A DNA stretch of 34,983 bases from Terriglobia bacterium (GCA_021325035.1 JAJPHW010000111.1:1-34983); one strand, 5' to 3'; positions 22,511-31,600 are shown, counted from the stretch's first letter. Notes: generated by a model not told the origin, from the letters alone. Numbers and translations are program-made.

Positions 22511-25500
22511 ATGCCGGGCTTCGCGATTCGATACCCCTATTTCATCGTGATGTTGTGCCTGATCATCTTGGTGGTTGGCGTGACCACGGTGGTTCGCATG
22601 CCCGTAGATCTGTTTCCGAATATCAATATTCCGGTTGTAGTTGTGGCCACATTCTACTCAGGAATGCCCCCGGAGCAGATCGAAGCCAATATCACAAACC
22701 CGTTTGAGCGATTTTTTACTTTGGGCAGCGGCATCGACCACATTGAGTCGAGATCACTGACTGGCGTTAGCCTGATCAAAGTTTACTTTCAGCCGGGGAC
22801 GAACCCTGATGCCGCGGTAAGTGGTATTTCGAACCTGGCTATGGCCCAGTTACGCCGACTACCACCCGGAACGCTGCCACCGGTGGTTCTGAAATTCGAT
22901 GCATCAAGTTTGCCGGTTTGCCTGATTACTTTAAAAGGCGCAGGCCTAAACGAAACAGAGTTGCACGATTTAGGGCAGTTTACCGTCCGCAACCAGATTG
23001 CAAATGTGCCGGGCGCTTCCGTACCGCAACCGTTCGGCGGGAAATACAGGCAGATTCAGGTGTATGTGGATCCGGTCAAGCTGCAAGCTCACCAATTGAG
23101 CCTCATGGATGTAGTACGTACAGTGAATGACGCGAACACGATTTTGCCGGCTGGCGACGTGCGGATCGGGCCCAAAGACTACAACATTTACACGAACAGC
23201 CAGTTGCCGACGACAGAGGAAATTAACCGGCTGCCTCTCAAGTCTTCTGGAAATGCTGAATTGATGGTGGCGGATATTGGCCATGCGGCGGACGCTTCGG
23301 CAATTCAAACCAATATCGTGCGCGTCGATGGACAAAAGTCAGTCTATCTCCCAATTCTTAAGCAAGGCGGCGACAGTAATACCATCGCGATCGTTAACGG
23401 AATTCGGGATTCCCTTAAGAATCTTCTCGATGTGCCGAAGTCGTTGGTGGCCAAGGTTGTATTTGATCAATCGGTATTTGTGAAGACTGCCATCGTAAAC
23501 CTTGGAAACGAGGGCGGCATCGGCCTCGTATTAACGGCATTGATGATTCTGATTTTTCTGGGTGATTTCCGCGCCACCGTGGCGGTCATGCTTTCAATCC
23601 CACTCTCTGCTTTGGCCGCATTTCTTGCCATTGATGCAAGCGGCGGATCTATCAACACAATGGTGCTGGGCGGCCTTGCGCTGGCATTCTCGCGATTAAT
23701 TGATAACTCGGTTGTTGTACTCGAAAACATATTTCGTCACATGGAAATGGGGGAAACCCCTGAAGTTGCTGCGGAGCGAGGTGGAGCTGAAGTAGCGATG
23801 CCAGTTTTGGCGGCGACTTTTACCACTGCCATTGTTTTCTTTCCGGTTGTGTTTCTTTATGGAGTGAGCCGGTTCTTGTTTACAGCACTCGCCGCGGCTG
23901 TTGTTTTTTCACTTTTTGCTTCTTATGCAGTGGCAATGACGGTTGTGCCTCTGTTCTGTGCTCGCTTCATCAAATCCGCCCATAACGAAACGGCCCATCA
24001 CGAAGGAAGAACAGCATTTCAACGCTTTGTACGCTGGTTTAACCGCCGCTATGACCAGATGCTCATGCGCTATGACATCGCCGTCGGACGCAGCTTGCTT
24101 CGCCCACTTGCCACAGTAGTTGGAATTTTAGGTATTTGCCTATTCAGCTTCGGGTTATATCCAGTCATGGGATTGGGTTTCTTTCCCCGTACAGACCCAG
24201 GCCAGTTCGTCATCAATATCAAAGCTCCGACGGGCACGCGTCTGGAATTGACGAATCAATACATTAAACGCGTGGAAAATGATATTCGCCAAGTGGTGAA
24301 ACCTGACGACTTGGACATGATCGTTTCCAACATCGGAATCACCCCGGATTTTTCCGCAATTTACACGAGCAACTCTGGGCAGCATACGGCTTTCGTGCAG
24401 GTTAGCCTTAAGAAAGATCACTCCGTCGGCAGCTACGAATACATGCGCCGGGTGCGCGAAAAATTGGACGATGATCTGCCGGAACTCTCAACGTACTTTC
24501 AATCTGGCGGATTAGTGGATGCAGTCGTTAATTTGGGATTGCCAGCTCCAATTGATATTCAAGTCAGCGGAAACGATCAGCAGCAGGCTTACAAAACGGC
24601 TTCCGAGATTGCGCAGAAGGTACGCACACTGCGCGGCGTAAGCGATGTATTGATTCCGCAGGATTTGGATTACCCTGGAATTCAACTTGACATTAACCGG
24701 GAGATGGCTGCCCGCGTGGGTTTGTCGTCGAAGGAAGCCGTAGACAATGTCATCACCGCGCTGACTTCTAACGGAATGATCGCGCCCAGTTATTGGGTTG
24801 ACCCAAAAAGCGGTAACAATTACATGCTGACAGTCCAATATACGGACACGCAGGTCAGCTCTCTGGCGGACTTGAAGCAAATCCCTTTGCACGCCGCCAA
24901 CAACATCAATCCGACAGACCTGGAAGCTGTATCGAACATCCAGATGATCAATACTCCAACCGAAGTGGATCACTACCAACTTCGGCGTGTCATTGACGTT
25001 TATGTTTCGCCGGCGGGGCAAGACCTTGGTGGACTTGCTACCCGCGTGGACAAAATAATCACAGATACGAAACTGCCGGAGAATACGCGTGTCACCATGC
25101 GCGGATCAGTCGAGGGTATGAGGCAGTCTTTTAAGAGCTTTGGCATTGGCCTGATCCTGTCTGTCGTGTTGGTTTATCTCATTCTGATGGCGCAGTTCGC
25201 TTCTTTTATTGATCCGCTCATCATCCTGTTGGCTATCCCGCCGGGAATCACGGGCGTCATTTTGTTCCTGCTGCTTACTGGCACAACAGTGAACGTCATG
25301 TCGCTGATGGGAGTGATCATGATGACAGGCATTGTCGTTTCAAACAGCATTCTCATTGTGGATTTCACACGGCTGCTGCGAAAAGAAGGTATGCCGATCA
25401 AAGAAGCAGTCGCGACGGCATGTCGCATCCGCCTGCGGCCGGTATTAATGACTTCTTTGGCGACCATCCTGGGAATGATTCCGATGGCTTTGGCGCTCGA

Positions 25501-25651
25501 AGCGGGCAGTGAGCAGTATGCACCTCTGGCCCGGGCAATTATCGGCGGCTTGACCGTTTCGGTCGTCATGACCGTGTTTGTTGTTCCCGCGGCGTATCTA
25601 TTGATTCATAGAAAAGAGGAAGCCGAGCCCCAGCCTGCCGTCCAAAATTAA
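22511..25651 (+). CDS. RND-family efflux pump, inner-membrane subunit
   Basis: A 1046-residue pump of the AcrB/HAE1 size and layout: first membrane helix at about 11-29, a large periplasmic loop, a central helix block at 335-540, a second periplasmic loop and a final block at 870-1030. VRMPVDLFPNINIPVV is the usual N-terminal signature. The proton-relay site is unusual: the TM4 pair is Asp398-Asn399 (LIDNSVVVLENI) where AcrB has two Asp, and the TM10 Lys940 equivalent is Ser944 (GIVVSNSILIVDF). The gene starts one base after the adaptor stop. Likely exports organic compounds; the substrate is not apparent. Confidence 0.93.
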   Translation: MPGFAIRYPYFIVMLCLIILVVGVTTVVRMPVDLFPNINIPVVVVATFYSGMPPEQIEANITNPFERFFTLGSGIDHIESRSLTGVSLIKVYFQPGTNPDAAVSGISNLAMAQLRRLPPGTLPPVVLKFDASSLPVCLITLKGAGLNETELHDLGQFTVRNQIANVPGASVPQPFGGKYRQIQVYVDPVKLQAHQLSLMDVVRTVNDANTILPAGDVRIGPKDYNIYTNSQLPTTEEINRLPLKSSGNAELMVADIGHAADASAIQTNIVRVDGQKSVYLPILKQGGDSNTIAIVNGIRDSLKNLLDVPKSLVAKVVFDQSVFVKTAIVNLGNEGGIGLVLTALMILIFLGDFRATVAVMLSIPLSALAAFLAIDASGGSINTMVLGGLALAFSRLIDNSVVVLENIFRHMEMGETPEVAAERGGAEVAMPVLAATFTTAIVFFPVVFLYGVSRFLFTALAAAVVFSLFASYAVAMTVVPLFCARFIKSAHNETAHHEGRTAFQRFVRWFNRRYDQMLMRYDIAVGRSLLRPLATVVGILGICLFSFGLYPVMGLGFFPRTDPGQFVINIKAPTGTRLELTNQYIKRVENDIRQVVKPDDLDMIVSNIGITPDFSAIYTSNSGQHTAFVQVSLKKDHSVGSYEYMRRVREKLDDDLPELSTYFQSGGLVDAVVNLGLPAPIDIQVSGNDQQQAYKTASEIAQKVRTLRGVSDVLIPQDLDYPGIQLDINREMAARVGLSSKEAVDNVITALTSNGMIAPSYWVDPKSGNNYMLTVQYTDTQVSSLADLKQIPLHAANNINPTDLEAVSNIQMINTPTEVDHYQLRRVIDVYVSPAGQDLGGLATRVDKIITDTKLPENTRVTMRGSVEGMRQSFKSFGIGLILSVVLVYLILMAQFASFIDPLIILLAIPPGITGVILFLLLTGTTVNVMSLMGVIMMTGIVVSNSILIVDFTRLLRKEGMPIKEAVATACRIRLRPVLMTSLATILGMIPMALALEAGSEQYAPLARAIIGGLTVSVVMTVFVVPAAYLLIHRKEEAEPQPAVQN

Positions 25652-25655
25652 AAGA

Positions 25656-27074
25656 ATGAAAAGAACACTCACAAGAAAATCTCTATTCGCCATTTGTCTG
25701 TCAGGCATCCTGTGCGTAAGCGCAAGAACTCAAACGCCTGCGGCCAGAGCAGGGAATCCTCATTTGCCGGAAACACCTTTGCCTATGGCTGCCCAAAACA
25801 CGAGCAAGCCCGCGTCAGATAGCGCATTGCCAAATGCGCCCCAGGGCGCAGAGCCACAAACCACGCTAACCTTAAAGCAAGCCGAAGCGCTGGCCATTAA
25901 GAACAATCCGCAGGTTTTGGTTGCAAGATTGACGGCTCTTGTGTCGCAGCAGCAAGTGCGGGAAGTCCGATCAAATTTGTGGCCTACAGCAGTCGCCGAT
26001 CTAACAGCTGTGGATTCCCATGACGATAGCCGCATTACCGCCGGAGGGCTTAATAACCCAATTATTTATCAGCGAGCAGCGGCGGGTGCTTCAGTCAGCC
26101 AGTTAATCACGGATTTTGGCCATACAACAAATTTAGTTTCAAGCGCGAATCTGGCGGCCAAAGCCGAGAACCAAAACGCTACAGCTACTAAAGAACAAAT
26201 TTTGTTGGCGGTAGATCAGGCATTTTATGCGGCTTTACAGGCGGAATCTGTGCTGGCGGTCGCGCAGGAAACCGTGAATGCCCGGCAAACGCTGACAGAT
26301 CAAGTGCAGGCGTTGTTCAAGAGCAAGTTGAAATCTGAGCTGGATCTAAGTTTTGCCAATGTGAATCTAGCGCAAGCGAAACTTTTCCTGCTCGATGCAG
26401 AGAACAATGAGAACGCGGCACAGGCGAGTCTTGCCGTGGTCCTTGGTTATGAACAGCCGCAGAGCTTCAAGCTGGTTGAAGATGAAGCCGTTGCAATTGC
26501 TCCTCCGGCCAACGTGAATGATTTGATCTCGCAGGCCTTTGCAACACGGCCGGAAATCTTGTCTTTGGAATATCAATATAAGTCTGCGCAAAAATTGCAC
26601 TCCGCCGAACGCGATTTGTTTTTTCCCAACATTCGTGCCGTCGGCGCCGTGGGAGATACACCCGTCCGAAACCCTGCCTTGTCCAATTGGTATGGAGCGG
26701 TCGGAGTGAATGTCGAAATCCCCATCTTCAACGGCTTCCTCTATAACGCAAAGTCTCGTGAGACAGATTTACAGGCCCAAGCGGCGCAGGATCGTCTGAT
26801 CGATTTGCGCAATCGGATTTCCCGTGATGTGCGTACGAGTTGGCTTAACGCGAATACTGCGTATCAACGAGTTAGCGTTACCCGGCAACTCTTGGATCAA
26901 GCGAATCTGGCGCTGAGCCTCGCGCAAACACGCTACAACCTCGGTCTAAGCTCGATCGTGGAGTTAAGCCAGGCGCAGCTTCAACAGACGCAAGCAGAAA
27001 TCAGCAATGCTCAGGCTGGCTACGATTACCGGCTTGCGTTGGCTGAATTGCGGTATCAAACCATCGGAATTTAA
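25656..27074 (+). CDS. TolC-like outer-membrane efflux channel
   Basis: A 472-residue protein with a signal peptide (to about residue 26, ARTQ) and a Pro/Ala-rich linker. Two outer-membrane efflux protein (OEP) repeats follow: TLTLKQAEALAIKNNPQVLVARL opens the first at about 70, and FATRPEILSLEYQYKSAQKLHSAER opens the second at about 295. YRLALAELRYQTIG closes the protein in the usual way. No lipobox Cys is seen. It starts four bases after the pump gene and completes the tripartite operon. The cysteine-free Rrf2 gene begins 46 bases downstream. Confidence 0.93.
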   Translation: MKRTLTRKSLFAICLSGILCVSARTQTPAARAGNPHLPETPLPMAAQNTSKPASDSALPNAPQGAEPQTTLTLKQAEALAIKNNPQVLVARLTALVSQQQVREVRSNLWPTAVADLTAVDSHDDSRITAGGLNNPIIYQRAAAGASVSQLITDFGHTTNLVSSANLAAKAENQNATATKEQILLAVDQAFYAALQAESVLAVAQETVNARQTLTDQVQALFKSKLKSELDLSFANVNLAQAKLFLLDAENNENAAQASLAVVLGYEQPQSFKLVEDEAVAIAPPANVNDLISQAFATRPEILSLEYQYKSAQKLHSAERDLFFPNIRAVGAVGDTPVRNPALSNWYGAVGVNVEIPIFNGFLYNAKSRETDLQAQAAQDRLIDLRNRISRDVRTSWLNANTAYQRVSVTRQLLDQANLALSLAQTRYNLGLSSIVELSQAQLQQTQAEISNAQAGYDYRLALAELRYQTIGI

Positions 27075-27120
27075 AAGCAATCACGAATACAACGTAGGAC
27101 AAAACGGAGAGACGATAAAC

Positions 27121-27612
27121 TTGAAAATCTCACAAAAGGGACTATACGCATTACGCGCCTTAATGACTTTGGCGCGTAACTATGGGAGTGGGGCTATTCG
27201 TATTCGTGATATTGCCCTGGCGGAAGATTTACCGGAAAAGTTTCTTGAGCTAATTCTTTTGGAACTGAAGCGGGCGCGAATTGTTGATAGTACGCGCGGG
27301 CCCAAAGGCGGGTATCTGCTTAGGAGAAAACCTTCGGAAGTTCAACTTAGCCAGGTGATACGCTTGCTGGATGGCCCTCTAGCTCCTTTCGGCGACGCTA
27401 CTCAATTAAGAAACTTGGTCGTACGGGATGAACATCATCGTGCGCTTTATCAGGTCTTTCTGGATGTGCGTGATTCTGCCGCAAACATTCTCGATAACAC
27501 CACATTCGCCGATTTGATCGAGCGTCCGGTATCACCGGATACGAACTCTGCAGGGAGCGGTCGTGCCGCGAGGAGAAGCCAAATAAGCAGGAGCAAGGCT
27601 GTGGGTCTTTAG
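27121..27612 (+). CDS. Rrf2-family transcription regulator lacking cysteines (copy 1)
   Basis: A 163-residue Rrf2 winged-helix regulator. The start is TTG at 27121: GGAGAG lies nine bases upstream, and the resulting N-terminus matches copy 2 at 33675 (KISQKGLYAL). The DNA-binding part includes IRIRDIALAEDLPEKFLELILLELKRARIV and the wing RGPKGGYLLRR. The IscR/NsrR Fe-S ligand cysteines are absent; there is no Cys at all, so this copy cannot bind a cluster through Cys, as in CymR. The Arg/Ser-rich tail (about 145-163) is unlike copy 2. It is downstream of the RND operon and may control it. Confidence 0.88.
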   Translation: MKISQKGLYALRALMTLARNYGSGAIRIRDIALAEDLPEKFLELILLELKRARIVDSTRGPKGGYLLRRKPSEVQLSQVIRLLDGPLAPFGDATQLRNLVVRDEHHRALYQVFLDVRDSAANILDNTTFADLIERPVSPDTNSAGSGRAARRSQISRSKAVGL

Positions 27613-27626
27613 TTCGAATTACGTCG

Positions 27627-27654
27627 AAAAAAGAGGCCGCTCGTAAGCGGCCTC
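27627..27654. terminator. Intrinsic terminator between convergent genes
   Basis: GAGGCCGCT (27633-27641) and AGCGGCCTC (27646-27654) form a perfect 9-bp stem with a CGTA loop. On the minus strand six T residues follow directly (27632-27627), so it is a classical terminator for the TIGR03118 gene, and it probably also ends Rrf2 transcripts. Confidence 0.92.
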
Positions 27655-27671
27655 CAAGGAACAGTTTAAAA

Positions 27672-28682
27672 CTAATTCATCTGAATCACACCGAATAATC
27701 CATTTACATTGTTGTTGGGACCAGCGGTGAAGAACAGTTGGTTGGTCGCGCCGTTGGCTGAGGAACCTCCGCCAAATTCAATTCCCCAAAGCTGATCAAT
27801 GGCGATTGGCTTGCCAGACGTATCTTTGATTGTACCCACCAGTTTGCCAGTCTTAATGCTATAACCACTGATGGTGCTGGAGTTGTCGATGTTATTGGCA
27901 ATCAACAGTGTGTTGCTGAGCGGACCGAAGTTCTTAGGAGCCAGCGCGATACCCCAAGGTTGATTCAGCGGGCCGTTCTTGGTTACACGAACTTTGAGTT
28001 TTCCGGCTTCCGTGAATACGTCCACGTAGCCGCCGGAAGCGCCATTAGAAAAAGTGACGATCACATTCCCTTGAATGTCCTGAACATTGAATGGCGTATA
28101 ACCAGCTGGCAGGCCGGTGTCTGTGAATGATCCAACGAGCTGGAAAGTGCCATTGAACATGTCCACTTTGTTGTTTGCCGCGTCGGCAGCGTAAAGGATA
28201 TTCCCTGAAATTTTATTGGTAATTCCGAGTCCGGTATAAACCGCACCCGACGCCGAATTGTTTGCCCCGATCAGGGCCAGATTCGGTGAGAAATGCGACC
28301 AGCCACTGATCGTTCCGTCGAGGGTGCAGAACATAAAGGCTGAAACCCAGTTATCAATCTTAAATTCACCGGAAGCGTTGTAAACCATTCCCGTGGGGGA
28401 ACCGGTACCAGTTCCACTCGCTGGGGGAATAACGACCTGCAAAGATTGAGGTGCGCCGGTTCCATCGTAGAGTGTGGAGTATCCGGATCCGGCATCGCTG
28501 ATCCAGAAATCACCACCTGGTGCATAAGCCAGGCCCCAGGCGTTGATGAGCAGCGGATCCGTGAAGTTTGCTTTTCCAGATTGATTGGATGTCAGATTTG
28601 TCAGTGTGTATTGGGCAAATGCCGAAGAGGCGATAAGCGCGAAAATCGCGAGAGAGAGGGAACGAGCAAGCCAGCGCTGCAT
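27672..28682 (-). CDS. Secreted TIGR03118-family protein (beta-propeller-like)
   Basis: A 336-residue protein with a signal peptide ending SSAFAQ. The mature part matches the TIGR03118 family: DPLLINAWGLAYAPGGDFWISDAGSGYSTLYDG at the start, NQPWGIALAPKNFGPLSNTLLIANN in the later part, and IDQLWGIEFGGG near the end. These NHL-like repeats suggest a six-bladed propeller. Family functions are unknown. There is no C-terminal PEP-CTERM or other sorting signal. The ATG at 28682 has AGGAGA upstream. It lies directly downstream of the response regulator gene but is separated by 157 bases and has its own terminator. Confidence 0.85.
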   Translation of the reverse strand: MQRWLARSLSLAIFALIASSAFAQYTLTNLTSNQSGKANFTDPLLINAWGLAYAPGGDFWISDAGSGYSTLYDGTGAPQSLQVVIPPASGTGTGSPTGMVYNASGEFKIDNWVSAFMFCTLDGTISGWSHFSPNLALIGANNSASGAVYTGLGITNKISGNILYAADAANNKVDMFNGTFQLVGSFTDTGLPAGYTPFNVQDIQGNVIVTFSNGASGGYVDVFTEAGKLKVRVTKNGPLNQPWGIALAPKNFGPLSNTLLIANNIDNSSTISGYSIKTGKLVGTIKDTSGKPIAIDQLWGIEFGGGSSANGATNQLFFTAGPNNNVNGLFGVIQMN

Positions 28683-28779
28683 AGATGTCTCCTAGGAGAA
28701 AGTACGGGAAAAGCCTGGCAGGTGAATCCGCCTCTTGCTTGCCCGTCGCGAACCACAGTACCCGGCGGGGTATCGGGAG

Positions 28780-28797
28780 TTGTCACCAAACTGTCAC
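28780..28797 (+). promoter_or_regulatory. Pho-box-like direct repeat upstream of the TIGR03118 gene
   Basis: TTGTCAC-CAAA-CTGTCAC is a 7-4-7 direct repeat with 11-bp periodicity, very close to the E. coli PhoB box layout. As written it points away from the gene it precedes. TTGTCACC occurs again at 32655-32662, upstream of the operon containing the response regulator, so it may instead be that regulator's site. Confidence 0.45.
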
Positions 28798-28839
28798 TTA
28801 TTTGTAGAAATTCGACAAAAGCGGCGCTACTAGCAGAAT

Positions 28840-29472
28840 TTAAAGCCAGCCCTTGGTTCGGGCCAGCCGCGCGGCTTCCACGCGATTACTGGCTCCCAAT
28901 TTGCTGATTGCTTCAGACAAATAATTGCGTACTGTGCCTTCGGACAGGCTGAGATCCGCGGCTATATCCCCGCTGGAAAGGCCGTCACCGGCAAGTCTTA
29001 AAACTTGCCTTTCGCGGTCGGTTAAAGGGTCGGGCTCGGCCCAGGCTTCAGTAGCCAGTTCTGGATCAATCACTCGTAAACCCTGCTGAACACGGCGCAC
29101 AGCGTCGGCCAGTTGTTCTGCGCGCATGTCCTTTAATAGATACCCCGAGGCCCCGGCTTCCAACGCTCGTCGCAAATATCCGGCGCGGGCAAATGTCGTG
29201 AGAATGATTACTCGCGTTGCAAGGTGGCGACGGCGTAGCTCCGCTGCCACGTCAAGGCCGGTCATCTCGGGCATTTCGATGTCAGTGATGAAAACGTCAG
29301 GTTTTTGGGTGAGGACGGCTTGCAATGCTTCTTTTCCGTTTTTTGCACGCGCTACAACGCTGATATCGCCTTCGATCTCAAGCAGAGCCGCCAAAGCGCC
29401 CAACACCATGCTCTGATCTTCGGCAATGACTACGCGGATCATTTTGCGGCTTTCTTTTGCGGGAGGATTCAC
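28840..29472 (-). CDS. NarL/LuxR-type response regulator
   Basis: A 210-residue two-domain regulator. The receiver has the acidic pair in VVIAEDQ, the phospho-acceptor Asp in VFITDIEMPEM (about residue 64) and the Lys in YLLKDMR. The C-terminal LuxR-type helix-turn-helix has LTDRERQVLRLAGDGLSSGDIAADLSLSEGTVRNYLSEAISKLGASNRVEAA. The GTG at 29472 overlaps the kinase stop by four bases (GTGA), arguing for coupling; an ATG at 29442, where the conserved IRVVIAED begins, is the alternative start. It partners the DesK-like kinase encoded just upstream and is the last gene of the exporter operon. Confidence 0.92.
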   Translation of the reverse strand: MNPPAKESRKMIRVVIAEDQSMVLGALAALLEIEGDISVVARAKNGKEALQAVLTQKPDVFITDIEMPEMTGLDVAAELRRRHLATRVIILTTFARAGYLRRALEAGASGYLLKDMRAEQLADAVRRVQQGLRVIDPELATEAWAEPDPLTDRERQVLRLAGDGLSSGDIAADLSLSEGTVRNYLSEAISKLGASNRVEAARLARTKGWL

Positions 29473-30560
29473 AAAACCCCGTTTGCTTTGGCGGTTTGCA
29501 GGGGAAATTGCACGATGAGTTTTGTTCCCGCTTTGGTCTCGCGCTTTAAAGTTCCGCCCAGCGCTTCGATTCTTTCGCGCATTCCACGGAGCCCGTTGCC
29601 TTCTTCTTGTGCGCCGCCGCGCCCATCATCTTGAATTTCCAGCAGGCACGTTCCATTTAATGGTGCCAGACGAAGATGGCAGTTATGCGCTTCAGCGTGG
29701 CGGACTACGTTGGTCACGGCTTCGCGGACGACGAGGGCAACGACACTTTCCTGTGCTGGCGTAAGAGGGACTTCCGCGGATTCAGCCTGCACTGCGACCC
29801 CCGCAGTTTCCAGAGTCGCGCGGGCGTTCTTGAGCTCTGCTTCCAAACTGTGGGCGCGATAGCCCCGGATCGTGCTGCGAACTTCGGCCAGCGCTGCGCG
29901 CGACGTTTGCTCTACATCCGCAATTTCGGCTCGGGCTCGCACCGGATCGCGTTCCATCAGTTTTCCCGCCAGCTCGGATTTCAAAATAATGACTGATAGT
30001 GTGTGTCCAAGCACATCGTGCAAATCGCGGGCGATGCGCTCTCTCTCCGCGACTTTGGCTAAATGCTCGATTTCCGCATTTGCCAGCCGAAGTTTATCTA
30101 CTGCGCGATCGCGCTGCGCGAAGAATATATTGCCCGCGCCAATGACCAGAGCTAATCCGCATCCATAAAACAAAAACCAATTATTGAGATGAAACAGCTT
30201 CCATGCCGTAGCGCCGACGGCGACTAGTCCCAACAGCAGCATGATCGCTGTACTTTCTTTTTCCACTGCGAAGGGGATGAATGCAGCCGCAAAAATAAAA
30301 AACGTGGATGCGCCACCGTTGAACGGCGCATAGGCCACGCCCAGCAAAACTATGCCTGCGATTACCCAAAGTCGTCTGCGGCACTCAACCCAGAAAAATG
30401 TGAAATAGAGCACAAGAAAAAACGCCGTTCCCAGCGCCGTAAGTGCCCACATTTGCAGACTTGCGTGGCTGTAGAGGGGGTCAATAAAGAAGAAGACCAG
30501 ATATGCCAGCCAGACAAATGGCGCCCATCCATGATCCAAATTTTTCGGTAAAAGCCTCAT
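29469..30560 (-). CDS. DesK-like sensor histidine kinase
   Basis: A 363-residue kinase. Five or six membrane helices fill residues 13-147 with very short loops, so the signal is probably sensed in the membrane. The dimerisation/phospho-acceptor region is ERERIARDLHDVLGHTLSVI with His181 (HisKA_3 type). The ATPase domain has VVREAVTNVVRHAEAHNC (N box), IQDDGRGG and GNGLRGMRERIEALGGTL. The organisation kinase-regulator-ABC exporter matches B. subtilis-type YvfRSTU and LiaRS-like modules. The ATG at 30560 overlaps the previous stop by four bases (ATGA). Confidence 0.92.
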   Translation of the reverse strand: MRLLPKNLDHGWAPFVWLAYLVFFFIDPLYSHASLQMWALTALGTAFFLVLYFTFFWVECRRRLWVIAGIVLLGVAYAPFNGGASTFFIFAAAFIPFAVEKESTAIMLLLGLVAVGATAWKLFHLNNWFLFYGCGLALVIGAGNIFFAQRDRAVDKLRLANAEIEHLAKVAERERIARDLHDVLGHTLSVIILKSELAGKLMERDPVRARAEIADVEQTSRAALAEVRSTIRGYRAHSLEAELKNARATLETAGVAVQAESAEVPLTPAQESVVALVVREAVTNVVRHAEAHNCHLRLAPLNGTCLLEIQDDGRGGAQEEGNGLRGMRERIEALGGTLKRETKAGTKLIVQFPLQTAKANGVL

Positions 30561-30784
30561 CGCTTTTCTAGGCTACCCCTTTTTTGCATGCTAGTCAGCG
30601 AGATTTGCGCGGGCAGGAACCGCGAGAGCATATAGGCGGCAATCAGTGAGAGGATCATTACGAGGAAAATGAGCCGTAGTCCTCCCGTTCCTGCTAAGAG
30701 GAAAACTGCCGCTGCAATCATCATCCATGCGATCCAGTTATATACGCTCATTGAAGTAACCTCGCTCGGCTGGTTATCCGACAT
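30557..30784 (-). CDS. 75-aa two-helix membrane protein in the exporter/kinase operon
   Basis: A short protein with two hydrophobic helices, about 16-33 (WIAWMMIAAAVFLLAGTG) and 36-56 (LRLIFLVMILSLIAAYMLSRF), and a basic tail. The N-terminus is polar. The ATG at 30784 shares its first base with the stop of the permease gene (TAATG), and its own stop overlaps the kinase start, so it is a genuine member of the operon. No family is recognised. It could be a regulator or accessory subunit of the exporter or kinase; no evidence decides. Confidence 0.78.
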   Translation of the reverse strand: MSDNQPSEVTSMSVYNWIAWMMIAAAVFLLAGTGGLRLIFLVMILSLIAAYMLSRFLPAQISLTSMQKRGSLEKR

Positions 30785-31572
30785 TAACCGTAGAGCTTTC
30801 CCTCATCCCGGCGTTCGCCGTAGAGCGCTACGCCGACGCACAAAGCGGTAAAGGCGCACAATGCCACCCAGTGAATCCAATTGGGTTCATTGCGGCCCGC
30901 TCCAACCACTCCCAGAGCAATTTGCGAGATGTGGTAGGAGGGAAGAAAATGCGCAATCGTTTGTAGAAACTTGGGCAGGAACATGAACGGAATCCATAAT
31001 CCGGAACAGAAAGAGATAGGCAAATAGATCATGTTAATGACTGCTGGCGCGGAATTCGGCCCCGCGAAATATCCAATGGCTAGACCCATAGCACAAAAGG
31101 GAAGAGATCCGGCTGCCAGTGTGAGCAGTAGCCTGACCGCAGTCATAAAAGAGATGTGCGCATTGCCGAAAACAATTCCCAGAGCCAGCAGACACAAGAC
31201 AACAACGATGCTGAAGATCACGCCTTTGATGATTTTGGCGGCAAAATATGCCAGCGGTGGCATCGGGCTGGCCCGCTTTACTTGTAACCATCCCAGACCG
31301 CGCTCTGCGGCGAGGGCGCCGGCAGTTCCGAATAGCGAAGCGCCCATAATGCCGAAAGTGCCGTAAGTCGCCAATAGATAGGTGCTGACATTGACGCTAC
31401 CCAGGTTCTCTCCGCGGTTGATGAGCAATCCAAACAAAATGTAGAACATCACTGGAAAGCCAATGACCGAAAACGTGTAGGCGCGCAGCCGCAGCGAGCG
31501 TAAAAATTCGTACTTCGCTTCCTTCCAGTAAATCGCTGCCGAATTTGGTGTGTTGATTGCAGTCGTAGCCAT
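30784..31572 (-). CDS. ABC-2 type transporter permease
   Basis: A 262-residue permease from the ATG at 31572, which has AAGGAG eight bases upstream; a frame start at 31659 would overlap the ATPase gene and lacks support. Six hydrophobic segments fit the ABC-2 family, beginning with YEFLRSLRLRAYTFSVIGFPVMFYILFGLL and including ILFGLL-type and IYLPISFCSGLWIPFMFLPKF segments. Such permeases move drugs, lipids or peptides outward. It pairs with the ATPase encoded upstream, 28 bases away. Confidence 0.92.
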   Translation of the reverse strand: MATTAINTPNSAAIYWKEAKYEFLRSLRLRAYTFSVIGFPVMFYILFGLLINRGENLGSVNVSTYLLATYGTFGIMGASLFGTAGALAAERGLGWLQVKRASPMPPLAYFAAKIIKGVIFSIVVVLCLLALGIVFGNAHISFMTAVRLLLTLAAGSLPFCAMGLAIGYFAGPNSAPAVINMIYLPISFCSGLWIPFMFLPKFLQTIAHFLPSYHISQIALGVVGAGRNEPNWIHWVALCAFTALCVGVALYGERRDEGKLYG

Positions 31573-31600
31573 GTCGTTGCTCCTTAAGGTTTCGCCGTGC

